A DNA stretch of 64,000 bases, taken from Bacillus sp. AFS015802 (GTDB lineage Bacteria > Bacillota > Bacilli > Bacillales > Bacillaceae_B). The stretch covers positions 27,490-91,489 of the forward strand of contig NZ_NTUP01000005.1 of the NCBI RefSeq assembly GCF_002561455.1. Reading direction: 5' to 3'. The translations under genes were made by a program, and so were the position numbers. The notes beneath the pieces were generated by a model. It saw nothing but the letters and a program-made list of their open reading frames with translations, was not told the origin of the DNA and did no database searches. Each line of letters opens with the position of its first letter. Within the stretch, counting starts at the first letter, position 1. Below, piece by piece: positions 17,377 through 26,806 of the stretch.

Positions 17377-19644
17377 CTACTGCCCTATAAATTGATGTCT
17401 GCCTTTGCCTATAAACGCAAGCTTATGAAGGGGACGGGTCATGGATACGTATTGGAGCTTGATGTCGAGTTCGTTTTCCGGGTTGAATGCTTCATCGACC
17501 GCTGCGATGAGGACCACATCAAACTCGAGTCCTTTGGAGAGGTAGGACGGGACCACGACGATTTGGTCTTTCGGGATCGATTCCTGTTCTTCCAACAGCT
17601 TTACTTTCCCCGGCTGCCGTGCTTGCAGGATTTCGCTGATCGTCACACAATCCTTCATGCTTTTTCCGATGACAGCAAAGGTTTGAAAGCCATCATTCCT
17701 TCCTGCCTTCACTTTCTCCTCAATCAGAGAAACCAATTCATCTGCTTCCACATATTCATCAAAGCTTGGGGAATCCCCATGCCTCACCACTGGATTCACT
17801 TTCGGAAAATCATAGGGTAAGAGACTGAGCAGCTTATTAGCTTCCTCCATGATTTCAATCGTGGTACGGTAGCTTTTCTGGAGCTCGGTATACGTCGCCC
17901 GGGGAAAGATGTCCCGATAGACCGGTTCCCATGACTGAAGACCCCGATACGAGTGAATACCTTGAGCGAGATCCCCCACCAGTGTGAACATATCGGTTTC
18001 CAGTGCCCTCTTCAATGAATAGAGCTGCATGTAGCTATAATCCTGTGCTTCATCTATGACGATGTTTTTCGCTTTATGAAATTTATCAATTCCAAACAAA
18101 TGGGATTGCAAGTATAGGAGAATGGCCAGATCCTCTACTTCATAATTCTTTTTCTTCGCGTATTTCAACGTGTAGTGACAGAGCTGTTCCGCTTGTCTCC
18201 GGCTCAGCTCCCCCTTCGAGTAAGAAGCAAGGCGCTCAGGATCCGAGAACAACTCTATGAAATATTGATCCAGATTCTTCTTTTCAAACTGCTTCATATA
18301 TCCATGGACACTTGTCCGGATTGCTTTCTTGATCTCGTTTACACGCTCGACCTTTTTATCCAATGCTTTCGATACATAGTCCTTACGGTTCCCTGCCTTT
18401 GAACGCTCAAAGAGGGCTGTCTCGATCCGCTCATCAAAAAACTTCTCTATCCTGTCAACCATTTGTTTCTTGTTTGACCGGACGTAGCTTTGCAGAAGTG
18501 ATTTCAGCTTTTCCATCCGGCGGTAGATTGGCATATACGTATATTCCTCTTTAAAGAGGTGAGTGAATTTTTTTGCCGTGTAGAGCTTGTATTTATCCAC
18601 ATAGAAATCCTTTGATGTATAGAAGCGCTGTTCGATTTCTTCAATATAGTGATCAAGGATCCTCCTGAAGGCTTTGGATCCTTTGAAACCTGATATCCAG
18701 GAGGCTGTCTCTACCTCTTCATCATGGGTTTCAATCAGTTGGATAAGCTTGTGATCCTCCACTAAAGTAAGCTTCTTCTCAAGGCAGGTCATGACATAAT
18801 CCGTGAACGTCGTTTGCCTCACCCGATCTACCCCAAGCTCCGGCAGCGCTTCTGAAATATAGTCGATGAATAAATTACTCGGTGCAAGAATCATCAATTG
18901 TTTCGGGTCGAAATGCTGTTTGTAATTGTAAATAAAATACGAAATCCGGTGAAGGGCGATCGTGGTCTTCCCACTTCCGGCGGCTCCCTGGACAATGATG
19001 GGCTTGTTCAAATCGGCGCGGATGATCCGGTTCTGTTCCTCTTGAATGGTGGAAATGATTTCGGTCAGGCGATTACTGGAGCTTTTGGCCAACGAATCCT
19101 GAAGAAGCTCGTCGGTGGTCGTTAAGTCAATATCGCGTATTTCTTCCAGAGAGCCATCTTCAATCATGTACTGGCGTTTCAGTGAAAGATCTCCTTCATA
19201 CGTCTCATCTTCCGCCTCATATGATACATCGCCGATCCTTCCTTCGTAATACAGATTCGCGATGGGAGACCGCCAGTCCACGATGATTTGTTCCTGATTT
19301 TCACGTTGATACAGGGAGGTCTTCCCAATATAGTGTTTCTCCACTTTTCCCGACCCTGCATGTTGAAAATCGATCCTTGCAAAATACGGCTTCGTCTTCG
19401 CTTTCGTAAGGGACTCCAGTTCTTCTTTGGACATCTCAAAAAAGCTTGAGTTCGTCAAGATATCGATATAGGCGGCACTCGACTCGCCCCAATCAATATC
19501 TCCAAAAGCTTTTTCCATGTTTTCCTTATATTTTTCCTTACTGGTCTGGGATGTGCTGATGACTACATCAATGTAACGCTTCGTGAACTCTAAGCGTTCT
19601 GATTCTGTTTGAAAATCGGGATGAATGTTCGATTCCTTCGTCAT
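17377..19644 (-). CDS. helD: HelD: RNA polymerase recycling helicase-like ATPase
   Basis: A 755-residue superfamily 1 ATPase without DNA-helicase accessory domains. An N-terminal coiled region is followed by Walker A GAAGSGKTTIALHR near residue 220, Walker B VIDEAQDYS, and later motifs GDLAQGIHS, KSYRTTIEI and the C-terminal SKGLEFDVV and YVSMTR. HelD binds stalled RNA polymerase and releases it from nucleic acid using ATP. Length fits the Bacillus HelD (YvgS, about 770). Monocistronic, convergent with the GH66 gene and sharing its terminator. Confidence 0.9.
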   Translation of the reverse strand: MTKESNIHPDFQTESERLEFTKRYIDVVISTSQTSKEKYKENMEKAFGDIDWGESSAAYIDILTNSSFFEMSKEELESLTKAKTKPYFARIDFQHAGSGKVEKHYIGKTSLYQRENQEQIIVDWRSPIANLYYEGRIGDVSYEAEDETYEGDLSLKRQYMIEDGSLEEIRDIDLTTTDELLQDSLAKSSSNRLTEIISTIQEEQNRIIRADLNKPIIVQGAAGSGKTTIALHRISYFIYNYKQHFDPKQLMILAPSNLFIDYISEALPELGVDRVRQTTFTDYVMTCLEKKLTLVEDHKLIQLIETHDEEVETASWISGFKGSKAFRRILDHYIEEIEQRFYTSKDFYVDKYKLYTAKKFTHLFKEEYTYMPIYRRMEKLKSLLQSYVRSNKKQMVDRIEKFFDERIETALFERSKAGNRKDYVSKALDKKVERVNEIKKAIRTSVHGYMKQFEKKNLDQYFIELFSDPERLASYSKGELSRRQAEQLCHYTLKYAKKKNYEVEDLAILLYLQSHLFGIDKFHKAKNIVIDEAQDYSYMQLYSLKRALETDMFTLVGDLAQGIHSYRGLQSWEPVYRDIFPRATYTELQKSYRTTIEIMEEANKLLSLLPYDFPKVNPVVRHGDSPSFDEYVEADELVSLIEEKVKAGRNDGFQTFAVIGKSMKDCVTISEILQARQPGKVKLLEEQESIPKDQIVVVPSYLSKGLEFDVVLIAAVDEAFNPENELDIKLQYVSMTRPLHKLAFIGKGRHQFIGQ

Positions 19645-19867
19645 ACATTTCTCCTTCCAAATGTTTTAGCCGCAATGGAGAAAAAAACGTCTTGCCATTT
19701 CCACTAAGGTAACGAATCTCAGGTGGATGAACAAGATTAAATAGACAAATCGAAATCTGTAAAAATTATGTAGGCGTTTGGGAGCAGGAATATATATTAT
19801 CAGATAATTCCGGGAGTATCAATACATTATTCAAATTTCTCCCTTTAGTGGTGTTAGCACTGTTAAA

Positions 19868-19900
19868 TAAAAAAACCCCTCCATCTAATTAGATGAAGGG
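19868..19900 (-). terminator. Rho-independent terminator overlapping the kinase stop
   Basis: CCCTTCATCT and AGATGGAGGG pair around AATT, followed by a T tract on the minus strand. The stem includes the last codons of the kinase gene. Confidence 0.88.
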
Positions 19901-21153
19901 CCCTGAGCCTGATCCACTGGAAACACAATTTGAAAACTAGTCCCCTTACCTAGCCGGCTCTCAACCGTAATGATGCCTCTCATGGCTTCAATGATCCGGT
20001 AAGATACCATCAATCCCAGCCCCGTTCCTTTTTCTTTCGTCGAGAAGTAAGGTTCACCGAGCCTGGCTTGTTGGATAGGAGTCATCCCGGTACCAGTGTC
20101 ACTGATGGTAATCTTCACTTCCCCTTTTTGAACCTTTGAAAGGATTGTAAGAGTGCCTCCTGCGGGCATAGCTTCGATCGCATTTTTTATAATGTTGAGA
20201 AAGGCCTGTTGAAAGCTCCTGGTGTTACCGATGATGACTGCTTCCTGAATATCTTTGTGCACGATAACCGATTGTTGGTTGCTCAGGGGCTCCACCATGT
20301 CGGCCAGCTTATAAAGCTGCTCGGAAATCGATATGTTTTCCACTTGATCAGGATCCGGTTTGGCAAATGTAAGATAATCATTGATAATTTCTTCTGCCCG
20401 ATTCAATTCAGATGATGCGATGGCCAGATACTGCTCTTTTTTCCCTATCGGAAGATTTTCCTGATGGAGGAGTCTGAGGAAGCCCTTGATCACGGTCAAA
20501 GGATTTTTCACCTCATGTGAGATGCTGGCGGCCAGCTGAGAGAGCACTTCCATCTTTTCTATCTTCACAAGTGCTTGTTTGATTTGAATCTGTTTCAACA
20601 AAACCTCACATATATACGTCAGGATCAGCATGCCCAATGAAGGGAGCAAGATGAAATTTATTAAATAGCTTTCATCGATCACAAACACGGTCATGGCCTT
20701 TGCAATCAAGGCCGCTGCAATGGAATGAATGGTAAAGAGGATCACTGAGAATATGATTTTCTTACGGCTCGATAACCGATTGAAATCGAACCATTTCACC
20801 CCTATAACGGTTAACAGGTAGATGACCACATAGATCACAAAAGCTACAAGACTCCAACTATATATCATTGTCCTGGAAACCAATAAGACAGCCAGTAGTG
20901 CAAGACCGGTAAACGGGCCGCCATACATAATGCCAAGAACAAACGGAATCATTCGCAGATCATGGACACAGTAAGGATTATGGTAAATGGGGGAAAGCAT
21001 GCACAGGATAATGGCGATGCTCAAAGAAACAAGGGTTGCTACCCTTGTATACCAGCCGTGTATCATCTCTTTTTCAACTAGGAAAAAAACCAAAAAAATA
21101 CTCAATATGATATAAAAGAAATTATTGATAACATCCTGATTAAAAATAATCAT
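19885..21153 (-). CDS. KinB-like membrane sensor histidine kinase
   Basis: A 422-residue kinase. Six hydrophobic helices fill about residues 5-195 in the 5TMR-LYT pattern known from sporulation kinase KinB. A HisKA box (SISHEVKNPLTVIKGF) and an HATPase domain (NIIKNAIEAMPAGG, DTGTGM, EKGTGLGLMVSY) follow. No response regulator is adjacent, which also fits an orphan kinase feeding a phosphorelay such as Spo0F. The assignment to sporulation is inference; other orphan kinases share the architecture. AAAGG lies close before the ATG. Confidence 0.8.
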   Translation of the reverse strand: MIIFNQDVINNFFYIILSIFLVFFLVEKEMIHGWYTRVATLVSLSIAIILCMLSPIYHNPYCVHDLRMIPFVLGIMYGGPFTGLALLAVLLVSRTMIYSWSLVAFVIYVVIYLLTVIGVKWFDFNRLSSRKKIIFSVILFTIHSIAAALIAKAMTVFVIDESYLINFILLPSLGMLILTYICEVLLKQIQIKQALVKIEKMEVLSQLAASISHEVKNPLTVIKGFLRLLHQENLPIGKKEQYLAIASSELNRAEEIINDYLTFAKPDPDQVENISISEQLYKLADMVEPLSNQQSVIVHKDIQEAVIIGNTRSFQQAFLNIIKNAIEAMPAGGTLTILSKVQKGEVKITISDTGTGMTPIQQARLGEPYFSTKEKGTGLGLMVSYRIIEAMRGIITVESRLGKGTSFQIVFPVDQAQGPSSN

Positions 21154-21258
21154 ACTTACCTTTGACCTTTCGCAGAAATTGTCCTATTCATAAAAATTCT
21201 ACCACACTACTCCGCAAATGGTTACAATTATATATGTAATCGTACATTTCATAAGAGA

Positions 21259-21284
21259 ACTCTCCTGCACACGTACAGGAGAGT
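21259..21284 (-). terminator. Probable terminator after the ATP-grasp gene
   Basis: ACTCTCCTG and CAGGAGAGT form a perfect 9-bp stem with an 8-nt loop, 8 bp past the stop. The following T tract is weak. Confidence 0.6.
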
Positions 21285-21291
21285 CTTTAAC

Positions 21292-22224
21292 TTACACCGT
21301 TTTCAATTGTTGACCAAGATATTCAGCCAGCTCAAGCATCCCATATTGTCCTGATTTTGCCTCGGCATCTTTGTTGTAATTAGTATTGGTGTTCACATCG
21401 TACGTGTAGATGGTGCCTTCTTGGTCTTGAATGAATTCGATACCGGCTACATCAATCCGGTTTTCTTTTAAAAATGCTTCATATGATAAGAGTATGTCAT
21501 GGGAGAAGTTTTCCCGGATTTGGAATTTAGGCTTTTCTTCCTGCTCCCCTACAGGACAGAATAGATCATCGACCTGACACACATCCGCGGGACATAGTTC
21601 AAATCCTTTTGATGTATCCACCTTTACGGCATACATGAACTTGCCTCCGATGAATTCGCAGCGTGTAATCGAAGCGTCCGGTGATTCAATATATTCCTGG
21701 ATGAGGGTCGTTCCGTCCAACGGCTCTTCAAACCCATCACTGCAGACATAGTCCCTCAATGCGTCAACTGAATGAAAAAGTTGAACACCCAAACCTTTCC
21801 CTGCACGATTATGCTTTGTGATAAAGGATGGTTTAGAAAGCATTTGGGCAGCTTCGATTATTTGCTCTTTTCCAACGGCCGCGATGGTCTTTGGCGTCTT
21901 GATACCGGCAGCGTTCAGGGCCGTATATTGGTTCACTTTACTTACTTCCAACCGGAGGGCCCGGCTTCCATTCAGTACCTTTCGATCGTACCTCTCCAAC
22001 CAGGAAAGAACGCTTTCCGTCAACTCGGGCGCAAAACGATGGTTTCGTGTATGGGAAGATGCGCTGATCCGATTATAGAAAACACCATCTGGGGGCACTG
22101 AGGATAAATCGACCAGTCCTTGATCCAGGAACCATTCCTCATATGGCAATTGAAGCTCGTCAAGACGAGTCGTTAAATGTTTGGTCCAATCACTGTTTTC
22201 ATGAATGATATGTATTTTTTTCAC
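21292..22224 (-). CDS. ATP-grasp ligase, RimK-like, substrate unknown
   Basis: A 310-residue soluble protein. The ATP-grasp core is visible: an ATP-lid segment KPSFITKHNRAGKGLGVQLF, LIQEYIESPDASITRCEFIGG, and metal-binding VAGIEFIQDQEG...YDVNTNTNYN near the C-terminus. RimK-type ligases join an amino acid or peptide to a carboxylate. GTG at 22224 is preferred because GGGGG lies 7 nt upstream, while an ATG two codons earlier overlaps that site. No biosynthetic partner lies next to it, so the product cannot be guessed. Confidence 0.75.
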   Translation of the reverse strand: MKKIHIIHENSDWTKHLTTRLDELQLPYEEWFLDQGLVDLSSVPPDGVFYNRISASSHTRNHRFAPELTESVLSWLERYDRKVLNGSRALRLEVSKVNQYTALNAAGIKTPKTIAAVGKEQIIEAAQMLSKPSFITKHNRAGKGLGVQLFHSVDALRDYVCSDGFEEPLDGTTLIQEYIESPDASITRCEFIGGKFMYAVKVDTSKGFELCPADVCQVDDLFCPVGEQEEKPKFQIRENFSHDILLSYEAFLKENRIDVAGIEFIQDQEGTIYTYDVNTNTNYNKDAEAKSGQYGMLELAEYLGQQLKTV

Positions 22225-22279
22225 GATCATTCCCCCATTTGTTCGTCGTTTTTTTAAAAAAAGTTCTACAACACAAAGT

Positions 22280-22302
22280 AATCCTACTATAAAAGTAGGA
22301 TT
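22280..22302 (-). terminator. Small hairpin after mscL, possible terminator
   Basis: AATCCTAC and GTAGGATT form an 8-bp stem with a 7-nt AT-rich loop 20 bp past the mscL stop. No good T tract follows, so termination is uncertain. Confidence 0.45.
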
Positions 22303-22321
22303 TAGGTCAATGATCAGGAAT

Positions 22322-22786
22322 TTACTTTGTCTTACGGTCCGACCTTCTCATTTGAATTTTCATCCCGCTTTTTGTCAGGATATCACGGGTTTTCGATGGG
22401 CGTTCTATCACCGCATCCCTTGGTTCATCCTTCAGGATATCCCTGATTTCCTGGAGGACTTCGAGATTGGTCGTTTGTTTCACCCTGTAAGTCTGATCCA
22501 CGCCTTTTAAGTGGTTGACTACTTTAACCATGAGAAAAACACTCATGGCAATGAGAAGAAAGTCAACCAGTGAACCCAGGAACTTCCCCAATTCAATCAC
22601 CTCTGCCCCTATCCGAAGATGCAGCCCTTCGAAGTTAATGCCCCCAAACAAGATGCCGATCGCGGGCATCATCATGTCCTGAACGAGTGACTCCACAATT
22701 TGACCGAATGCCGAGCCGATGATGACAGCAACAGCTAAATCAAACACATTCCCCCTCGAGATGAACTGTTTAAACTCTGACCACAT
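22322..22786 (-). CDS. mscL: Large-conductance mechanosensitive channel
   Basis: A 154-residue membrane protein forming the pentameric emergency channel that opens under osmotic downshock. The N-terminal amphipathic helix, the TM1 pore segment NVFDLAVAVIIGSAFGQIVESLV and a second transmembrane helix (FLGSLVDFLLIAMSVFLMVKVVN) are in place. The charged C-terminal tail is longer than the usual MscL bundle. GGTGAGGG precedes the ATG. Confidence 0.95.
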   Translation of the reverse strand: MWSEFKQFISRGNVFDLAVAVIIGSAFGQIVESLVQDMMMPAIGILFGGINFEGLHLRIGAEVIELGKFLGSLVDFLLIAMSVFLMVKVVNHLKGVDQTYRVKQTTNLEVLQEIRDILKDEPRDAVIERPSKTRDILTKSGMKIQMRRSDRKTK

Positions 22787-22860
22787 ACCCTCACCTGCCG
22801 CTTCACTACTCTAAACATATGGGGAAACAGGCTGAGATATGAAGACAAGTATGAATTTCC

Positions 22861-22956
22861 CTAGAAAAGATATTTCCACGCGATCGCGATCAATACAATA
22901 CATGCAACAACGCCCATCAGGATGACGAGCATTTTTTCATCCTTATCCCCTGACAT
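22861..22956 (-). CDS. 31-residue single-pass membrane protein, unknown
   Basis: A short gene with a convincing ribosome site (GGGAGG, 9 nt before the ATG at 22956). The product begins with a charged stretch MSGDKDEK and continues with one hydrophobic helix MLVILMGVVACIVLIAIAW ending KYLF. An ATG six bases earlier is in another frame and stops at once. It lies between a LacI regulator and mscL, all on the same strand. No function can be given. Confidence 0.65.
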   Translation of the reverse strand: MSGDKDEKMLVILMGVVACIVLIAIAWKYLF

Positions 22957-22988
22957 TATTCATTGCCTCCCCTCAAGGAATGATGATC

Positions 22989-23948
22989 TTATACGGTTCC
23001 CCGTTCAAATAATTTCGTTTCCAATATGACCGGGTCGGGCTGTTCATTATCTAAAAATAGTTTAAAGGATTCTTCCCCCACTTTTCGTATCGGTACTTCA
23101 AAGGAAGTGATGTTAAGCGCATCGGCAAGGGGATGGTTATCAAAGCTTAGAACAGCCAGATCACCCGGTATGTTAATTCCCTTTTTCCCTGCTTCCGCCA
23201 CCATGCCCGCTGACACCTGATCACTTGTTACGATAAGGGCTGAAGGTTTTTCCGCAAGCTGATCCCAGGTACCCACCACATCCCGCCCGTCTTGTAGATC
23301 ATAGCAGTCATTGAAAATCCACTCTTCACGCACTGGGTGGCCGGCCGCTTCTAAGCTATCGTAGAATCCCCTGATCCGTTCCTCACTATTCGTCCCGAAC
23401 GTCCGGTGCAAACACAGCCCGATCCGCGAATGCCCCCTTGAATGGAGATACTCCACCCCGCTTCTGATCCCCTGATAATGGTCGATGAACACCTTTTTAT
23501 ACGAAGAATCGTACACATTTTCACAAAAGACCACATTGGGACCGATGAATGGTGCAAGAACATCCAGGGAATTGGAGCGTGACGTCAGAATCAATCCATC
23601 CACTTCCTTCATCTGCAGGCGGTGAAAGGCGTCAAGTTCTGCCCCCCTGTCATAATCACTCTGGAAAAGTTGAAGGTGATAGCCATGCTTTAACGCTTCC
23701 CCTGCTATTCCCTGAAGGATCTCCCCGAAGTAAGGGAGATTCAAATAAGGCAGAATCACTCCGATACTATAGGTCTTCCCTTTCGATAAATGCACCGCAT
23801 TCGCATTCTTTATATAATTCAGCTGTTCAACGGCAGCAAGAACCTTACGTCGTTTCTCATCCTTCACATATGGATGATCATTCAACACCCTCGATACCGT
23901 TGAAACAGAAACTCCGGCAAGCTTTGCGATACTTCTGATGTTTGTCAT
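22989..23948 (-). CDS. LacI-family transcriptional regulator
   Basis: A 319-residue repressor. The helix-turn-helix IRSIAKLAGVSVSTVSRVLNDHPYVKDEKR lies at residues 3-32 and includes the hinge region ahead of a periplasmic-binding-protein-like sugar domain. The ATG at 23948 follows GAGGGG by 7 nt; a TTG five codons earlier overlaps that site and is rejected. An operator-like palindrome lies 57 bp upstream, suggesting autoregulation. The effector is unknown. No sugar operon is adjacent, so it may act at a distance; it resembles DegA-type regulators only in general form. Confidence 0.85.
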   Translation of the reverse strand: MTNIRSIAKLAGVSVSTVSRVLNDHPYVKDEKRRKVLAAVEQLNYIKNANAVHLSKGKTYSIGVILPYLNLPYFGEILQGIAGEALKHGYHLQLFQSDYDRGAELDAFHRLQMKEVDGLILTSRSNSLDVLAPFIGPNVVFCENVYDSSYKKVFIDHYQGIRSGVEYLHSRGHSRIGLCLHRTFGTNSEERIRGFYDSLEAAGHPVREEWIFNDCYDLQDGRDVVGTWDQLAEKPSALIVTSDQVSAGMVAEAGKKGINIPGDLAVLSFDNHPLADALNITSFEVPIRKVGEESFKLFLDNEQPDPVILETKLFERGTV

Positions 23949-24004
23949 ACCCATACCCCTCAATACAAAATATCCCGGTATTTCAATCTAAAAAACGCTT
24001 GCTC

Positions 24005-24018
24005 TGAAACGCGTTCCA
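24005..24018. promoter_or_regulatory. LacI-type operator in the lacI / small-gene divergent region
   Basis: TGAAACGCGTTCCA is a 14-bp pseudo-palindrome with an 8-bp perfect core AACGCGTT. It lies between the divergent LacI regulator and the 46-residue gene, a natural autoregulatory position. Confidence 0.55.
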
Positions 24019-24079
24019 CACTTTAAAGTAATTCATGCAAGGGAAGTCAGATTCCAAAACATGATAAGGAGGCCATACT

Positions 24080-24220
24080 ATGCTTGGTATTCTATACTTA
24101 CCCGTTCTCTGTGCCATCATCCTCGGTGGAAGCTACGCTGCATTAAAGCCCATCCAATTCCATATACTCCACGACCAAGAGGATCCATTTGAGCTCATAT
24201 ACAATCACAAACTAGATTAG
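24080..24220 (+). CDS. 46-residue small protein, unknown
   Basis: The ATG at 24080 follows AAGGAGG by 7 nt, and a strong terminator begins 8 bp after the stop, so this is very likely a real gene. The product has a hydrophobic N-terminal half (LGILYLPVLCAIILGGSYAAL) and a polar acidic tail. It could be a small membrane protein. It is divergent from the LacI regulator and may be controlled by it (inference). I recognise no family. Confidence 0.7.
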   Translation: MLGILYLPVLCAIILGGSYAALKPIQFHILHDQEDPFELIYNHKLD

Positions 24221-24227
24221 TTCAACC

Positions 24228-24256
24228 GCCTGCTTCTTTTGTGAAGCAGGCTTTTA
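24228..24256 (+). terminator. Rho-independent terminator after the 46-residue gene
   Basis: GCCTGCTTC and GAAGCAGGC form a perfect 9-bp stem with a 6-nt loop, followed by TTTTAT. Confidence 0.88.
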
Positions 24257-24370
24257 TTTCATCCATTCCAATACTCGCACAGAGTGTCCATGAATTCTCT
24301 TTAACATATTCTAAATCTTCATTCCTTGACGCATACTAAAACGTCAGTTATATTGTTCATGTTGATATCC

Positions 24371-24387
24371 ACTTACAAAAAGTAAGT
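24371..24387. promoter_or_regulatory. Inverted-repeat operator upstream of the nitroreductase gene
   Basis: ACTTAC and GTAAGT flank AAAAA, a 17-bp element 58 bp before the start codon. Such CTTAC...GTAAG sites are typical of HxlR-family redox regulators, which often control nitroreductases in Bacillus. The family assignment is inference. Confidence 0.5.
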
Positions 24388-24444
24388 AACATACAAATAT
24401 ATACCATATTATAACACTTTTACAGACATCAAGGAGGCTTTATC

Positions 24445-25056
24445 ATGGATAATTTCTTTCAAATTGTAGACGAGCGCCGCTCAACGAAAGTGTACGATCC
24501 CCAGGTGGAGATCCCTCGCGAGGAATTGATCAGCCTGCTCGAAACAGCCGGAAAAGCTCCGTCTGCTTGGAACCTGCAGCAATGGAGATTTCTTGTATTC
24601 GACCGGAAAGAAGTACAGGAACGCCTGCTTCCGATTGCCTATCACCAGCAACAAGTGCATGATGCTTCTGCGGTCGTGGCTATACTTGGCGACTTGGAAG
24701 CCAATAAGAACATCGACCCTGTCTTTGATCCTGCCATTGAAAAGGGAGAGATGACGGCTGAAATCAAAGAGGTCCTGAAGAAACAGATCGAAGGAGCCTA
24801 CAGCCGCGACGAATATCCACGGGACGCCGCTTTCAGCAACGCTTCCCTGGCAGCCATGCAATTGATGCTTGCCGCAAAGGCGAAGGGCTGGGATACTTGC
24901 CCGATCGGCGGCTTCAATCCGGCAGCCCTCGCAAGCGAATTCAATGTATCGGAGCGTTATATCCCGATCATGCTGATTTCAATTGGAAAACCGCTTCAAG
25001 AAGCACGTAAGTCAGACCGCTTGGATATCCGCAACTTGACTGACTGGGCCGAATAA
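24445..25056 (+). CDS. NAD(P)H nitroreductase family protein (YodC/MhqN-like)
   Basis: A 203-residue FMN-dependent oxidoreductase. The nitroreductase signature starts with DERRSTKVYDP and APSAWNLQQWRFLVF (FMN contacts), and the C-terminal GWDTCPIGGFNPAAL and PIMLISIGKP complete the fold. Bacillus relatives YodC and MhqN are induced by quinones and diamide through HxlR or MarR regulators. An inverted repeat upstream fits such control. AAGGAGG precedes the ATG. It is transcribed alone, with a terminator behind. Confidence 0.85.
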   Translation: MDNFFQIVDERRSTKVYDPQVEIPREELISLLETAGKAPSAWNLQQWRFLVFDRKEVQERLLPIAYHQQQVHDASAVVAILGDLEANKNIDPVFDPAIEKGEMTAEIKEVLKKQIEGAYSRDEYPRDAAFSNASLAAMQLMLAAKAKGWDTCPIGGFNPAALASEFNVSERYIPIMLISIGKPLQEARKSDRLDIRNLTDWAE

Positions 25057-25063
25057 ACTCGTG

Positions 25064-25098
25064 AAAAACGCCACATCCAGGGAGATGTGGCGTTTTTT
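25064..25098. terminator. Bidirectional terminator between nitroreductase and cydC
   Basis: AAAACGCCACATC and GATGTGGCGTTTT form a 13-bp stem with a 6-nt loop and A/T runs on both sides, between convergent genes. Confidence 0.92.
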
Positions 25099-25123
25099 AT
25101 ACAGTTAAAAGAGTACACTCTTT

Positions 25124-26806
25124 TCAATCTGTTTCATTTTCATGGAAGTATCCTTTTTTCTCCATCAATTCCTGAAAGCTTCCCACTTCCACGATCCTTC
25201 CTTGATCCATGACCACGATTTGATCCATTTTTTCAAGTCCTGTCAAACGGTGACTGATTAGAATCCATGTATCATTCTTTGCCACTCTATGAAGGTGATT
25301 GAAAATGTCTTTTTCCGTCAGTGAGTCGACTGAAGAGGTCGGTTCATCCATCATCCATACCGGTGCTCCTTTCAACAGCGCCCTGGCAATTGCCAATCGC
25401 TGCTTCTCCCCACCCGAAAGATTCTCTCCTTTTTCCAATACAACATCCTCTAAAGAAAAGTGATTCAGCTTCACTATCTCCAATGCCGATTCCATTTCTT
25501 CGTCTGAGAGATCGTCACGCACCAGCATAAGATTATCCTTCAATGTGCCGTAAAAGAAGTGATTCTCCTGCATGACCACATTGGCATGTTCCCACAAAGA
25601 TTCTTTCCTAATGTCCTTGATGGAAGCATCCCCCACGAAGATCGTTCCGTGATCGGTTGTGTAAAAGTTTAATAACAGTTGAAGGAGTGTTGATTTCCCT
25701 GATCCCGAAGGCCCTACAATCGCTGTTTTCGAACCTGCGGGCAGTTCAAGACTCACCCCGTCCAACGTCCTCCTCCCCTCTCCATGAAACGAAAAGCTTA
25801 CATCCTTCATGCTAAAGGAAGGTGTGTGCCCGAGAAGGCTCCCTCCTGATGAAGGTCCTTCCCTCCCGATCGTAGAGAGTCTTTTGGCCCCGCGCCGTGC
25901 GTCTTCATAGTGGGTCGGCAGGATCGCCATCGGGGTTGCATTTTCAAATACAGTCAGGGAAATCATAACAAGCATTGCAAGATATATCCCGTCCAGTTGT
26001 CCTGCTCCGACTGAATAAGCCCCTACCGCTAAAACGATCCATGAAATAAGCAGGGAAACCAGGATGTTGGTTGAATGGCTATAGAGGGAATGGATGCTCT
26101 CTCGTTCTTGCTCACTCACATATCCTGTGGCTGCATGAACGAGACTCCTCTCTTTCTCCTCCAGCCTTTGGTGGACTTTCAGATCCCTGAAACCGTAAAG
26201 GAATTCCGTCACCTCTGTTGATAATTCCCCCCGGCTTTCCCGTAAGGTCGTTTCGATCTTTCTCTGTTTCAGGGCGAAATAGACCGGTACAATAAACCCT
26301 GTCAACAAAAGACCCATGAGAAGGATAAGGGCAATGGAAACAGTATAAAACATCGTAAACAGGATGGTACTTAAGAACACCATGACCAGGATGACCGGTG
26401 GATAAAAGACGCGAAGGAAGAAATTCTGTAAGCTCTCTACGTCCCCTACGATTCTTGAAAGGAGATCTCCGCTTCGGTATCGTCCGAATATCCCCGGTGC
26501 CAGGGGCTCGATTTTCTCAAAGATGGACACCCGCAGATTTGCTAATATCGTGAACGTGGCCCGATGGGAAAAATAGCGTTCCCCATACCGGCTCAACGCC
26601 TTCGTAAAACCGAACAGCTTCAAGAGGGCAATCATCACTGTCAGTGCATAAAGAGGGACCTCCAATGCCGCTTTCGAAATCAAATAGCCACTGGAAGCAA
26701 ACAGCCCGACCGATGTGATTCCAGCCAGGAATCCCAATAGGACCGAATACACAATATCCTTCTTTTCCTTCAGCATCAGCTTTATGACAAATCCTAATTC
26801 TTTCAT
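25124..26806 (-). CDS. cydC: Thiol reductant ABC exporter subunit CydC
   Basis: A 560-residue ABC half-transporter with six transmembrane helices (about 1-300) and an ATPase domain: Walker A GPSGSGKSTLLQL, signature LSGGEKQRLAIARALL, Walker B VWMMDEPTSSVD. The CydDC heterodimer exports cysteine and glutathione-type thiols and is needed to assemble cytochrome bd oxidase. The ATG lies 0 bp after the cydD stop (TAGATG), so the two are coupled. No cydAB is present in the window. Confidence 0.9.
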   Translation of the reverse strand: MKELGFVIKLMLKEKKDIVYSVLLGFLAGITSVGLFASSGYLISKAALEVPLYALTVMIALLKLFGFTKALSRYGERYFSHRATFTILANLRVSIFEKIEPLAPGIFGRYRSGDLLSRIVGDVESLQNFFLRVFYPPVILVMVFLSTILFTMFYTVSIALILLMGLLLTGFIVPVYFALKQRKIETTLRESRGELSTEVTEFLYGFRDLKVHQRLEEKERSLVHAATGYVSEQERESIHSLYSHSTNILVSLLISWIVLAVGAYSVGAGQLDGIYLAMLVMISLTVFENATPMAILPTHYEDARRGAKRLSTIGREGPSSGGSLLGHTPSFSMKDVSFSFHGEGRRTLDGVSLELPAGSKTAIVGPSGSGKSTLLQLLLNFYTTDHGTIFVGDASIKDIRKESLWEHANVVMQENHFFYGTLKDNLMLVRDDLSDEEMESALEIVKLNHFSLEDVVLEKGENLSGGEKQRLAIARALLKGAPVWMMDEPTSSVDSLTEKDIFNHLHRVAKNDTWILISHRLTGLEKMDQIVVMDQGRIVEVGSFQELMEKKGYFHENETD

